A DNA stretch of 64,000 nt from Conoideocrella luteorostrata. Taxonomy: Eukaryota; Ascomycota; Sordariomycetes; Hypocreales; Clavicipitaceae. This document shows positions 1 to 11,673 of this stretch, piece by piece; positions within the stretch are counted from its first letter, which is position 1, and the number at the start of each line of letters is the position of its first letter. The notes beneath the pieces were generated by a model. The model saw nothing but the letters and a program-made list of their open reading frames with translations. It was not told where the DNA came from and did not search any database. The position numbers and the translations under genes are program-made. The stretch spans positions 1 through 64,000 of the forward strand of contig JASWJB010000070.1 of assembly GCA_032433595.1 (NCBI GenBank), read 5' to 3'.

Positions 1-4
1 AGCT

Positions 5-248
5 AGCTCTCTTTTCCTTTGTACAGAACCTCTCCTCTCTCTAGATAGCTTATGTAAATAAGGGATTAGATTAGACTAGGCGAGCAGATTAGCTTTCTTT
101 AGCAAAATAGACCCTATCCCAACCCTAGCTCTCTTTTCCTTTGTACAGAACCTCTCCTCTCTCTAGATAGCTTATGTAAATAAGGGATTAGATTAGACTA
201 GGCGAGCAGATTAGCTTTCTTTAGCAAAATAGACCCTATCCCAACCCT
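5..248. repeat. perfect 122 bp tandem duplication
   Basis: Two head-to-tail copies, 5-126 and 127-248, appear identical base for base. The unit starts AGCTCTCTTTTCC and ends CCCAACCCT. It is less AT-rich than the surrounding DNA and looks unmutated, so the duplication is recent or too short to be a RIP target. Confidence 0.9.
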
Positions 249-400
249 GCCTCTCTTCTAATTATTAACCTAACTATATTATGTCTTTTAATGTAACTAT
301 ATATACCTAATTTAATAAATAATATAGCTACAAATCCTATATTCTAACCCATTAGGCTCTAGGTTATTAACATATAGAATAGCGTGTTTACCCACTAGCA

Positions 401-990
401 ATAAGTATTTCTTTAACTCCTCTTAATTCTTAATTAATCCTAGAATCTTCTTAACTTCTTATATAATAATTCTGTTTTATTACTAAAATTAATAAATACT
501 ATTTTTATAAATGTAACTTTATTTTATCCTAAATACATAGCTATCTATAGTTTTTATAAAATATAAATAAGAACTTAGGGTTATATATAAATAAATATAT
601 CCTAAATATAGTTATAGCTTAACTAAAAATAATTATTTCTTAGGCTTACTTACTATATAATAGTATAGGCTATCTTTATTATTATTACATAGACTTTCAC
701 GGCAACCCTACTATTTACCTTTTCTAGCTATTAGTATAAAACTAGCCTAACTTTTTTAAATTTAAAATAATTATTTATAATACTAAATTAAATTTTAGTG
801 TCTTATTTACGTTTAAACTTATTAGAAATATTTTTCCCTTATTTTCTATAGCTCTATATACTATAAAACTGCTTAATTATGTATACACTGCTCTTTTAAT
901 TATATTTACCCTATGTTGTTTTTGTGGGTTAAATTTTTGGGCGGGGTTTTTATTTATGTCTACTACGCATGTTCGGCGCATTAATGATAG
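401..990 (+). repeat. long direct repeat, copy 1 (LTR-like)
   Basis: This runs from ATAAGTATTTCTTTAAC to about TTCGGCGCATTAATGATAG and matches 2131-2718 almost end to end. Differences between copies are mainly C/T and G/A. This copy usually keeps the C or G, so it is the less mutated one. The two copies enclose about 1.1 kb, like the LTRs of a short or internally deleted element. TG...CA ends were not clearly found. Confidence 0.75.
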
Positions 991-2130
991 CCCTTTAAGA
1001 ATAACTTTAGTATAAATATTACTAGCTTTAATACTATTAGTACTAATATCCAGAGGGGTAATTTTAGGGCTAGCTAAACTAAGCATAGCCTTTCCTGCTT
1101 TTATTAATAAGCCTAATAATATAGTAAAGGAATTTAATAATAATAAGTCTAAGCCTCTTAAATAATATAGCTAAAAAGGAAAACAAAAGAGGTTACTTAC
1201 TACTTAATCTTTATTAATTACTAAAAAAATGCTATCCTTAGCTTAAAAATAGTTAAAAATAAGGAGAAAATTAGTAATACTAGCGTTATAAACTAAGGCA
1301 CTAGCAAAGTAACTAAAGTTTAGTAATATAATTAAGGAAAAGGCAAAAAAAATAGTAAGAAAAAAAAATATAGTAAAAAAGAAAAATAGCTTAAAAAGAG
1401 AGTAAATATAATTAATAAGAGTATAGGACTTAATTAATTAGTAAGAATTTTAGATTACTTAAGATTATTTATACTATAATACTATTAAAGCCTTATTTAT
1501 ATATAGAATTTTATTTTATAATTAGAATTTTATTTAATTAAAAATAAACTTACTAAAATAATAAATAAAATCTATTAAGGCTATACTAAATTTAGTTAAG
1601 AGAAACTTTTACTTTATTACTATTATTTTTAAGGCTAAATTTTACTTTATTACTTTTATTTTTTATAGTAATAATAATATTATATTATCCTTACTAAGAT
1701 TAATAAATAAATAAATAGATTTAATACTATACTTATAATAAGGGGTATAGGGTTATTTTAAATATTTTAAATTAATAAAGTTAATATAAAGGGGGTAAGG
1801 TTTAGTATTTATATAACTAAAATAGTTATTTTCTTTTTATATTACGTAGCACTTATTATGTAAAATAAATAGCTAAATCTAATATAAGCTATACTAGTTA
1901 CTTACGTAATAGATCTAACTTATAAAAGATTAAATCTTGCCTATTAGTAAATAGAAGAATAATAACCTTATAACTATCTAAGATCTAACTTATTATTGCT
2001 TTGTTTTACTTTCCTTTACCTAAATACTACTAATACTAATACTATAGCTAATATAAACAACTAACGTGTTACGTCTAGCAACCCACTGGCTGTATCCAGC
2101 ACGTAACGTGCTAGAACCAGCACGTAACAA

Positions 2131-2718
2131 ATAAGTATTTCTTTAACTTCTCTTAATTTTTAATTAATCCTAGAATCTTCTTAACTTTTTATATAATAAT
2201 TCTTTATTTTATTACTAAAATTAATAAATATTATTTTTATAAATATAACTTTATTTTATTCTAAATATATAGCTATTTATAGTCTTTATAAAATATAAAT
2301 AAAAACTTAAAGTTATATATAAATAAATATATCCTAAATATAGTTATAGCTTAACTAAAAATAATTATTTCTTAGGCTTATTATATAATAATATAAGCTA
2401 TTTTTATTATTATTATATAGACTTTTATAGTAACTTTACTATTTACTTTTTTTAGCTATTAGCGTAAAACTAGCCTAACTTTTTTAAATTTAAAATAATT
2501 ATTTATAATACTAAATTAAATTTTAGTATTTTATTTATATTTAAACTTATTAGAAATATTTTTCCCTTATTTTTTATAGCTTTATATATTATAAAACTAC
2601 TTAATTATATATATATTACTCTTTTAATTATGTTTACCCTATATTGTTTTTGTAGGTTAAATTTTTAGGCAGGGTTTTTATTTATGTTTACTACACATAT
2701 TCGGCGCATAAATAATAG
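2131..2718 (+). repeat. long direct repeat, copy 2 (LTR-like)
   Basis: Second copy of the 401-990 repeat, with many additional C-to-T and G-to-A changes; for example GGCGGGGTTT in copy 1 corresponds to GGCAGGGTTT here. A short deletion lies near 2380. Immediately upstream (2097-2128) CCAGCACGTAAC occurs twice around a CACGTAACGTG palindrome. Confidence 0.75.
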
Positions 2719-2740
2719 GCATACTATGGTGCTTTTTTTA

Positions 2741-3521
2741 AGAATTGATTAATTCTGTTAGTTTGTATCCTCGTATGCTCAGAGTAGCACTGCTACGGTA
2801 TCAGCGGTTCAGGCCTGGACAACAAACCCTAGAACCAATCCAAACGGCAGGTTTAAATTATTCGGGGCAATTCTCGGGAGTCCAGTTACTTAGCACGAAT
2901 AATCTAATGCATAATCGTACAGAATGCTGTAAGGCATCTCAAAAGAAGCCTTTTTACATGAAGCATGAGACTTACTTGACTGGTCACATTCAACCCAGTT
3001 GTGGAATTAAATAGCACATATGCGGAATATTAATAAGGCACGTCTTCAATACCGACACTCTGAATGAACAAGCTACGTATGAGGATACGACTAGGAGCCA
3101 TGTCACAGAAATCTGAAGTTCAATCCTTCCTTAGATTATCTCGATATCATACATTAAACAGCTGTTAATGAAGCGAGTAGTCTATATATTAATATCAGAC
3201 ATTTATAGACGTAGCATTTATTGTGACGGCTGTCTAAGAATTATCTTGGGAAGTCCAAAATTTTCTCTGCAAGTGTCGGCGAACGGGGTGGGGGGTTATC
3301 GTTTCAACTTGTATGCAAGCTTGAACAATGTCGCATCACAGCCCGCGTTTGTTCCCTCGGTTTACTCATCCCCACTTTAATGGCACCCCAAGCGCATCAC
3401 CCCCTCATGACAAATTGAAACCCCCACCACAGAGAAACAAAAGCGTATAAAGACGCTCCTCTGCTCCGTTCGAGAGACGGCAGATAGACTGAAACCCACA
3501 CAGACAACGGCTCTCTGCACC
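2741..3521. other. intergenic, hydrolase upstream region
   Basis: Composition returns to normal at about 2740. Short open frames here show no recognisable motif. The last 150 bases are pyrimidine/A-rich with CACA-rich sequence just before the hydrolase ATG, as in fungal leader regions. Nothing else seen. Confidence 0.5.
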
Positions 3522-4974
3522 ATGTCGCAAACCGCTCACTTCGACATCAAAGAGCACATAGTGCCCGGATGCTATATCCGCGAGTATCCAAGCATTGTTA
3601 AGGGGAGGCAAGAAGAACTGCTGCATCTACATGTCAAGCAATACACGCCACGAGACGGACTGTTACCCAATAGGGATGCTGTGACTTTGATTGCCATGCA
3701 CGGCATTGGCCTGCCCAAGGTCCGGAACCTGTCTCGTGTGTCTTGATTTGTCTAACAACATGTTAACGTAGCGCTACAGGAACTCTATGAGCCGCTATGG
3801 GATACTCTGTACGAACAGTCAGCGTCGTGTGGCTTTTCTATCCGCGCCATTTGGATAGCAGACATGGCTTCCCACGGCGGAAGTGGTATTCTGAACGAAA
3901 AGACAATGAGCAATGACTGTACGTTCTGCAGTCCGGAATTTCTTTTACTCAACTAACCTGGTAGTTTCGTGGATGGATCATGCCCGCGATGTATTATCCA
4001 TGATCAATCATTTCCACGAACAGATGCCACGACCGCTTATCGGTGTTGGCCACAGCTGTGGTGGCCTTCAAATGTAAGCTTCTCACCCGATGCAAATGAT
4101 ACAATAAAAGACCTCCTGACAATAGGTACACAGGGCTCAACTCTCATTCATGCATCCGCGGCTTTTTACATCTTTGATCTTCCTAGATCCAGGATTTATC
4201 GTGTCTCCGACGCCTTTGGGACTTCTCGGCGACGGGCCCGGGCCCGTTAACTTCAACACCTACCGCAGAGACCTCTGGCGCAACCGAGCTGCCGCTGCGT
4301 CGTTTGTAGAAAACGTCTCCCCTGACTGGGACAAGAGGGCCATCGGGCTCATGGTGAAGTACGGGTTTCGTGACCTACCAACTGCCTTGTACCCGGAACT
4401 GCCCCCCAACGCAAATCTGTCGGACCCACCAGTCACACTTACGACGACCAAGCACCAGAGTTGTCTAGCACAAATTCGCCCTTGCTTTGACTTAGAAAAA
4501 GCTAACGGCCGGTTTGTGGTGAACCGTGAGACACATCCTGATTTAGATGCTGCAAAAGCCGACGCTAGAGTGCCATTCTATCGACCGGAGCTCTTTCCCA
4601 CCATGGACCGATTGCCCACGCTGCGTCCATCTGCCCTTTTTGTCCTGGGTAAGGATACCACTAAGACTTGGAAGGACAGCATGCGTAATGCGGCTCGGAT
4701 TGCGGGTACTGGCGTGGGCGGATCGGGAGGCATGGAGGATGGCAGGATTCGAGAGGTTTTCGCTCACGGTGGCCACATGTTTCCCTTTACTGCTGTATTA
4801 GAGACGGCTCAGGCGTGTGCAGCCTGGATAGGAGATGAGATCGGGCGGTATAGCAGTCAAGAGAAAAAATGGAACAATGAGAGGAGCAAAATGTCGGAGA
4901 GAGCCCACTTAGTTGTGCCAGCCAAATGGATGGAGATTGTGCGACACCCTAAAGATATAAAGACCAAACTATGA
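3522..4974 (+). CDS. alpha/beta hydrolase (toxin-biosynthesis hydrolase-like)
   Basis: Four exons (3522-3719, 3780-3918, 3965-4073, 4134-4974), joined by three 46-60 nt GT...AG introns, give 428 residues in one frame. The nucleophile elbow GHSCGG places Ser143. VLGKD near residue 320 is a candidate acid position, and the His in HGGHM near residue 360 completes a plausible triad. Overall architecture resembles fungal hydrolases of the AKT2/Tox type that accompany secondary-metabolite clusters. The C-terminus is Thr-Lys-Leu, a weak variant of a peroxisomal type 1 signal. Substrate is unknown. The neighbour downstream on the same strand is a Zn2Cys6 regulator, compatible with a small regulated module. 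Confidence 0.85.
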
Positions 4975-4977
4975 CGG

Positions 4978-5908
4978 GCTGGTTAGGTGCTGCTTATTGG
5001 AATTGTCTAGTCATGATTTGATTGACTTCATGTCAGTTGCGCCAAGACGAGAGACGCCAAGCCAGAGTCGATTCTTACCTGATGAATCGGTTACATTCAC
5101 CTTCGGTGCGCCGTGACGCCGTCGAGGAAGTGCGTTGAGTTGATGTGGCATCAATGTAGGGGCATAACTTGTTGGAATAAATAGGAGATGTTCGAATTGA
5201 TTTGCATTGATGGGAAGAGCTGTGTCACAGTGATGGAGGAAGAATTCCTCGTCTGACGGCCCCGTCCAAATCCCCCTGTAGATCCCCCTTCAATCCGAGA
5301 CATGCCTGTCTTAGGTTCCTGCCCTTGGCCCAGAGGCCACGCAACCTTTCTCTCACTACCCGCGTTTTATCCAACATAACTCGATGTTATGATACTAGAT
5401 CTTCTACTACATTGTTACTTGAGGAAAGAAGAAGAAAGGAGAAGGGGAGACCCCGCCTTGTTTAATTTATTCCAATTTTCTTTGCTCCTCGTGGACTCAT
5501 CACAGGTCATTACGGAAGATGCGATTATTACCGAACTTTCTTGTCAGGGCGTCCGAACCGGTGTAATCATCTACATGCCTGTCTCTCTTGCAGGGGGGCC
5601 ACAAGGCCTGATTGTGGATGCGCCATTTGATCGTGACCGCAGCTTCCATGTGTCTCCCCTTGAAAGTACAAAGGCGAAGATGAGGGACCTAGAGCTTGGG
5701 AGGCGGGAAATTTCGAGCCAAGAAACAGCCAAATCGTGTAGGGCGGGTGTCTCGGAACTTCTGCTGGCGTACAGGAGTACTGTCCGTGCCAAGCCAGCGC
5801 TGACGCTATTGCTTAACACGCCACGACCCAATTTTTTTCAGCAACATATGCGCGGAAAATTGTCTTTTCACGGATGTGCATCTTGAAGCTCACACCATCT
5901 CGGCGGCC
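4978..5908. other. intergenic, hydrolase to Zn2Cys6 regulator
   Basis: Holds the 3' flank of the hydrolase and the upstream region of the regulator. An open stretch at 5389-5886 has no domain, no convincing start and unlikely composition, so it was not called. No repeat or RNA gene seen. Confidence 0.5.
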
Positions 5909-7561
5909 ATGCCGGTGACAGTCGCCAAGCGCAAGCGTGCGAGGAGGGCATGCATTCCTTGCCACCAGCGCAAGCGGAAATGCGACGCCAAGCACCCCTG
6001 TGGCATGTGCGCCACGTATGAATACAACTGCAGGTACGCGGCCGACGACGATAGCACCACCGGCGCTGTGGGCGGCGGCGCTCTTGCTCCTCCTCCAGCC
6101 AAGCGTGTCGACCTCGACCGTGGAAGCACTTTGGCAGCCGCCACCACATCCGCGGGCGTCTTTGACGAGCACAAGCCCAGGTTCGCCGGGGCGTCGGCGT
6201 CCATGGCATTCCCGCACATCCTTGGCGCGGTGCTCGGCTCCGACAGCCCTTCCAAGATGCACTCGCTCGCCTACAACTTTGGCATCCGCCCCGACGAGGC
6301 ATCTAGCGAGCATGTGTTGCTGGGGACGCTCATCTCAGAGGACGACCTTGGCCTCTTCTCGGGTGTGCACTTTTCTATACTGGCTCCTATCGGCGACTAC
6401 CTGGACCCCAGAATCTACACCCAGCGATGTCGGGATTATTACCATGGCTCCGGCAGAGGCATGATCGCCTTTAGCGCCGTGGCCGCTGGCGTGGCTGCTC
6501 TCGGGTCGTTTCTTTCCACGAACGGACACCCGCGGGAGTCTGAGCTGGTGCAGTACGCCAAGGCCATTCTCGAAGATCCGGCTTCCATGCGCATGCTGAG
6601 CATAGATCATATCATTGCGTGGGCCATGCGGGTGTTTTACCTAAGGGCTACGAGCCGCCCCAACAATGCCTGGATCGCGTCGTGTACTACGATGCACCTA
6701 TGCGAAGCGGTAGGGCTGCACGAGGAAGAAAACATCAAGAAGATGGCGTCCGTCGCCGGTGCCGCTGTCGTTGGACATGATGCGGACCGACTGAGGCGAA
6801 TATTCTGGATCTCGTGGGCCGGGCATAACTTGCTATCTTATGAATATGATCGTTCTGCTGTACGGTTTCGGGTCGTGACTTGCCAGGCTATCATCCCGAT
6901 ATCAGGTTCCGTTGCCGACCAGTTCGTGCAAATGGCCCAGATAATCCCAGCGCCAAACTCCCCGTTCCACCTCGAATGTCAACCTCCAACCGCCAGAGAG
7001 GAACTATTTGAGCGTCTCAAATCGTTGGAAAAGCTCCAATTTGCTCATCCATTTCTGGTGGTGACTAAAGCGGACCTCGCGTTTTGCTTCTATCGACGCA
7101 TTTACCAGCTCAAAGTTGGTATATCGGACGATATCATTACGCTCGTCATTGCTATTGGCAATGCCGCAGTGGATGCGGCTCAGCAGCTTGCCAATCAGGG
7201 TCGACTGTTCTGGAACGTCATCGGCAGTGTCTTCCAGTATGCCTGCGTTCTGTTGGCTATCGACACGCCGGCGGCCTTCGTTCATATCGACGCTGTTTTC
7301 AAGGGCCTGGAATATCTCGTCAAGGCTGCCGACACAGGACTGACGCGTGAGGCATTGACTATGGCGCGGCATCTACTCAGTCTCAATGTGGCAAAGAAGC
7401 GAAAGGAGCTTGCTCAGCTGGAAGCTGTCGAGGCGGGTTACCAGGCGCAGCTGGATTCTGTGGATACTACTGCCGTGCCAGACATGGGCTGGGGGATGGA
7501 CTGGGAGCAGTTCCTCTTCGAGCCTTATCTTTCGCTGCTCGGTTCTGATGTCCAGCTATAG
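5909..7561 (+). CDS. Zn2Cys6 fungal transcription factor
   Basis: Single-exon gene of 550 residues. The first in-frame ATG (5909) gives MPVTVAKRKR, directly before the DNA-binding domain; the frame is open farther upstream but without an ATG. The binuclear zinc cluster reads CIPCHQRKRKC, then CGMC and a final Cys, matching C-x2-C-x6-C-x5-C-x2-C-x6-C. A basic stretch precedes it. The remainder is helical with a degenerate fungal-type regulatory middle region; no HMM could be run. It probably acts in the nucleus on local metabolic genes. Candidate targets are the upstream hydrolase, the adjacent MFS relic and the NmrA-like gene, but this is inference from position only. Confidence 0.92.
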   Translation: MPVTVAKRKRARRACIPCHQRKRKCDAKHPCGMCATYEYNCRYAADDDSTTGAVGGGALAPPPAKRVDLDRGSTLAAATTSAGVFDEHKPRFAGASASMAFPHILGAVLGSDSPSKMHSLAYNFGIRPDEASSEHVLLGTLISEDDLGLFSGVHFSILAPIGDYLDPRIYTQRCRDYYHGSGRGMIAFSAVAAGVAALGSFLSTNGHPRESELVQYAKAILEDPASMRMLSIDHIIAWAMRVFYLRATSRPNNAWIASCTTMHLCEAVGLHEEENIKKMASVAGAAVVGHDADRLRRIFWISWAGHNLLSYEYDRSAVRFRVVTCQAIIPISGSVADQFVQMAQIIPAPNSPFHLECQPPTAREELFERLKSLEKLQFAHPFLVVTKADLAFCFYRRIYQLKVGISDDIITLVIAIGNAAVDAAQQLANQGRLFWNVIGSVFQYACVLLAIDTPAAFVHIDAVFKGLEYLVKAADTGLTREALTMARHLLSLNVAKKRKELAQLEAVEAGYQAQLDSVDTTAVPDMGWGMDWEQFLFEPYLSLLGSDVQL

Positions 7562-7749
7562 TGTGGGGTCGTCACCTATGTCTTGACACCACTCAGTGGT
7601 GATTTAGCATACAACTTGCCAAAACATGTTGTGAGATGGTCTATTGAAGCGCAGCATTGTATCTAAGTTTACCGGTCACAATACACTACCAGACATGCTC
7701 CGCCTCCGTTTGGCTCGTTTCCTGTGCTATGTTTTCAGATGTCCTCCCC

Positions 7750-9326
7750 CGAGAACGCTACACAAGGCAGGAGATCAGAGCCGCAACTACGTCCAAGCCG
7801 GATATTCCAGCGCCTAGGTTAATAGCACCTCGATAACCTCGCGGAACATCCCTCTCTCCGTCATTTACCTGCGAATCGACCGTACCGGCGAACCCGAGCC
7901 CGGTGGATATGGGGTAGTTGACAACGGTGTTAACCAGCGACGCGGCGAGGCCGTGGTGCCACCTGGGCATGGCCAGACTCAAGACCATGGTGGAGGCGGG
8001 GAAGAACATAATCATCCCCCAAGCATGGATGACGATATCGACAAGGGTCTGTGCTTAGTAGGTCTGGTAGGCTGGCACTGTCGCCAAAATGATGCCTCCG
8101 ATGAGGAAGGTTGTCATGGAGATAAGCATAACAGTTGAGGGCACAAGCGACTCAAGATCCGACCCGTGGCGGCAGCCCATACCCGGCTTATGGCAATAGG
8201 AACGAACTAGGCGGATACATACAGAAAGGTCTGGTCTCTCAGGAACTCGAGCAAATTCCAGATGTACTAGACAAAAGTGCCGAAGCTGGACCAGGCGGCA
8301 CTGACGCAGGCTATGGTGAAGAGGGAGCTGATTTCCAGAACGCCGAGGGGAATCAGGGGGGTGCCGTACCCTCCTTTCGATAAGGACGAAGACAACGAAA
8401 ATGACTATGCCGATAATCATGGTGACGTAAGTGTAAGATGTTTGCCAGCCGACAACAGGACTTTGGTTCCAGGCGAAATTGAAGTGGGCTAGGGCGGCCA
8501 CGCCAGTGATGGAGCCGAAGACATCGATACGCTTTCAAACGCTGAACCCCTCATGCTCCGGGTTGCTCGGCAGCGGTATCGCGTGAATAAAAAAAAACGC
8601 CCAAAACGGCCAGTAGAAGGCACGCGAAGCACATGATCAATAGGCCCAGGCCACCAGGCCATCTGGGAGAGCAGGCTGGCGAAAACAGCACCGACGAGGA
8701 AGCCGCTGGGGGCGGGTGGCACCGAACAAACTGAAGATCATGTTCTGGCGGAGCCCAGAGTTGTGGCAGCGGCCAAAGATAGCAATGGGGTTGGGCAGCA
8801 GGAAAGCCGGCCCAATGCCCTGCATGACAGCAGAAAGCGAAGAAGATAGGCCCGCTGTAGATGGCGAACCCGGCGAAGGTGGGCCATCGGCCGAGTCAAG
8901 CGAAACCGCCGACGAAGAAACGCTTGTGACGGAAGACGTCGCCGAGACGGCCCGCGATGAGGATAAAGGTGCCGACGTTGAGGGAGCGTCCCGCGGAGAA
9001 CCAGCTCACCGTGCACGGCTGGTTCTCGATACCGAAGGAGCGGGCAATGATATGCTGGGGCACGATACTCGGGGTCGGACCAGCTTGAGTGAGGAGCTGG
9101 TAGGAGCAGATGATAGCAACAAAGAGTGCTTCTGCCGACAAGGGACCGGGGGCATTCTACGATGGCTTGAAGGTTGCCTTAGGGGTTGTCGTCGCGGACA
9201 TAGTTGTTGACTTAGTTGTAATGAGGCTTGAGGGGGTGTTTGCCCAGGTTTTCGATAGGAAGATGAGAGCCCGTGGCCATATAATCCCTCAGCAAGCGGC
9301 GTTTTGTCTGCGTCTTTCAAAGACAT
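7750..9326 (-). pseudogene. MFS (DHA2-type) transporter, frameshifted relic
   Basis: Read on the minus strand, recognisable 14-TM drug:H+ antiporter segments are spread over several frames. 9141-8896 holds a TM1-2-like region with AGRLGDVFRHKR. 8825-8637 holds MQGIGPAFLLPNPIAIFG. 8501-8360 holds FAWNQSPVVGWQTSYTYV. The C-terminal membrane region lies at 8015-7758. Joining them needs at least three frame changes with no intron signals at the breaks, so this is a pseudogene. It lies convergent to the Zn2Cys6 gene, a common arrangement in metabolite clusters. Family assignment is good; the substrate cannot be inferred. Confidence 0.75.
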
Positions 9327-10105
9327 TGCTGTGACTGATCAGGGCGTAGTAAGTGACGAATTAGGTCAATGAGTAGAACCACCTTGAGATTTGACCAGCA
9401 AAGTATAATGATGGCGTTGCGAACAATGCGCAATATTTTCTGTGTCAATTCTACGGGGCGCAATGGCGTGTAAATAAATTTACTCCTTCTCGGGATTTTC
9501 ACCTTCCTCATTCTGGACGTCGCGGAAGATGTGCTCGGAGCTGTCCATTAGTCCGAAGTCGAATAATCGCTGTTAAATAAGCACTAACAACTTGCGTTGC
9601 GGTCTTGAGCGGCGATGCGGCTGCTGCGGCTGCTGCGGCTTTTACCCCCAATCACCTCAGCAGTGCACGGGAGCGGCTACACACTGAACCCATGCACACA
9701 CATAGCTTATTAGGGAAGCAAGCTTCAGTACAATACAGAGAGTCCCCATATGTTCTTGCCTGGCTAAGTGATATAACCTAACAGTACCTCTGCTACGGCT
9801 GCTACGGCTGCTGCGGCCTGTAACCTGCCGTGAATATATTCCATCAAGTCTCCGGACGAATAAAGCTTAAAGATCTTACTAGACTAATTCGGATATACAG
9901 GACGGAGAATGGATACTCGGGATTTCCAATATCGGTCGGTTTTGGAATGGCTAGGATAGGGAAAACCCGAGACTGAACCGAAATGCATAAAGGGAAAGAC
10001 ATTCTTTACTCAAAAGACACAATACCTGACCACCACGTTCAACCATATTCGCAACAATAATTCGCTCTAATAGTCAACTCAATATCTTGTTAAAGAATTG
10101 AGAAA
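9327..10105. other. intergenic with GCTGCG/GCTACG minisatellite
   Basis: Two short arrays of a CGGCTGCTG-type unit occur at about 9613-9640 and 9790-9817. The rest is the upstream region of the NmrA-like gene; an A-rich leader ends at the ATG at 10106. No gene seen. Confidence 0.6.
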
Positions 10106-11185
10106 ATGTCCGCGTACGTTAAGAACCAGCCCATCGGCTTTAATAACGCCATCAAGAGAGTTGCCATTGTCGGAGTAAGTACAGATTTCTCAATACCACG
10201 ACGTACACAAGTTACAGTCACATTGACAAAGGTGTCTCAGGCCGGAGGCACCATCGGATCACACATTACCGCTGCCCTCCTTAAAACCGGAAAACACTCA
10301 GTCAAGGCTCTCACCCGCCAAGACAGCAGCAACAAACTCCCCGATGGCGTCCTGATCGCCCCAGTCGACTATGACGATGAGACCACCGTCGTAGCCGCCC
10401 TCCAGAACCAGCAATGTTTTATCATCACCATGTCCCCCACTGCGCCCCGAGACGCCCACAACAAGCTCGTCAGGGCGGCCGCCAAGGCTGGGGTTCCCTA
10501 CATCATGCCCAACGGTTACGGTGGCGACATTGACAACATCAAACTCGGCGAGGAGACAATGCTAGGTCCCGTTGCAAAAGCCAACAGGGACGAAATTGAG
10601 AGGCTTGGCATGCAGTGGATCACTGTGTGTTGTGGATTTTGGTACGATTATAGCCTAGCGGGTGGTGAGCCTCGCTTTGGATTCGACTTTGACAAGCGAT
10701 CCGTCACAATTTACGACGACGGAAACACCAAGAACTCAACATCGACGTTGTCGCAGGTTGGGCGAGCCGTGGCCAAGGTGCTAAGCCTCAAAGAGCTCCC
10801 CACCGACGAAAACGACAAGAGTCTTACCCTTTCGGCGTTTCTCAATAAGGGCATGTACATTCAGAGTTTTGTAGTTACCCAAAACGACATATTTGACAGC
10901 ATCAAGCGCGTCACAGGCACCACTAATGCTGACTGGACCATCACCCAGGAGGCCACCAAGAAGCGATATGAGGATAGCCTGGCGCAAGTTAAAAGTGGTA
11001 ACATGGCTGATTTTAGCAAGATGTTGTACGCGAGGTCGTTTTACCCGGATAATCCCAGTGATATCTCGGCCAAGGTGCAGAACAAGCTGCTTGGCTTGCC
11101 GGACGAGGACCTGGATGAGTCTACCAAAGCTGGGATTGAGTTGGTAAAGGTTCTGCAAGGCCGCGGTGAGCGTATGGCGGCCTAG
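10106..11185 (+). CDS. NmrA-like / isoflavone reductase-like oxidoreductase
   Basis: Exons 10106-10174 and 10232-11185 encode 340 residues. The N-terminal beta-alpha-beta reads VAIVG followed by a Gly-rich AGGTIGSHI, the dinucleotide-binding Rossmann motif of atypical short-chain dehydrogenases. A PVDYDD segment and an NmrA-type body follow. The active-site YxxxK of classical SDRs is not evident, as usual in this family, so it may be a reductase or a redox sensor. The intron (10175-10231) has GTAAGT and AAAG ends, is 57 nt long, and stays open in frame. Retention would add 19 residues inside the nucleotide-binding loop. Cytosolic, substrate unknown. Confidence 0.85.
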   Translation: MSAYVKNQPIGFNNAIKRVAIVGVSTDFSIPRRTQVTVTLTKVSQAGGTIGSHITAALLKTGKHSVKALTRQDSSNKLPDGVLIAPVDYDDETTVVAALQNQQCFIITMSPTAPRDAHNKLVRAAAKAGVPYIMPNGYGGDIDNIKLGEETMLGPVAKANRDEIERLGMQWITVCCGFWYDYSLAGGEPRFGFDFDKRSVTIYDDGNTKNSTSTLSQVGRAVAKVLSLKELPTDENDKSLTLSAFLNKGMYIQSFVVTQNDIFDSIKRVTGTTNADWTITQEATKKRYEDSLAQVKSGNMADFSKMLYARSFYPDNPSDISAKVQNKLLGLPDEDLDESTKAGIELVKVLQGRGERMAA

Positions 11186-11673
11186 ACAGCAGCACGAACA
11201 GATGGAAAATAGAGAAACAAAAACACACAAAAAAGCGATTGACCAAAAATAATTTCCACACATAAAATCTTGTGCTAAAAAACCACCTTGCCAAGTCAAA
11301 AATAAACGGAAAAGAGTAATCGTACGAACATAATCACCATCACCTTATTGTCATCACTCATGGGCCTCACCACCTAAGTGTCTATCACCGCACTGGGGGC
11401 ACTGTCGGTGAAGAGCATCATCCTCATCATATCTTCCGATATCATTTGCACTTTGCATGCCCTTTCCAAAAAATTTCTTTTATAATTGACAATCTCCTCT
11501 GTTACAGAATCTCTACTCCGCCCGCTGCGCAAAGACGCAGCAATGGCATCTATAAGCTCCACAGCATCCATCTATCGGATAGTGAGGCTGTGCCTCGGAT
11601 GACGAGGCGGTGCAAAGAAGGACATAGACGTTGATGGAAGGAAGAAAGGTGCTATAGATAGAAGGACTTCAGG

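Larger units (their letters stand above)
1..2740. repeat. AT-rich RIP-like repeat block
   Basis: The block is overwhelmingly A+T with stop codons in every frame and no recognisable protein. It contains a perfect tandem duplication (5-248) and two diverged long direct repeats (about 401-990 and 2131-2718). A more GC-rich island near 2062-2130 carries CACGTAAC motifs. The composition contrasts sharply with the gene-bearing DNA from about 2740 on. It fits a remnant of a mutated retroelement, but no transposase or reverse transcriptase can be read. Confidence 0.85.

Noticed and set aside
1..2740. Possible telomere or subtelomere boundary at the left edge
   Set aside because: No TTAGGG repeats; an AT-rich repeat block alone does not show a chromosome end.
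5389..5886. 165-codon open frame upstream of the Zn2Cys6 gene
   Set aside because: No domain, no signal and an overlap with the regulator's promoter; most likely chance.
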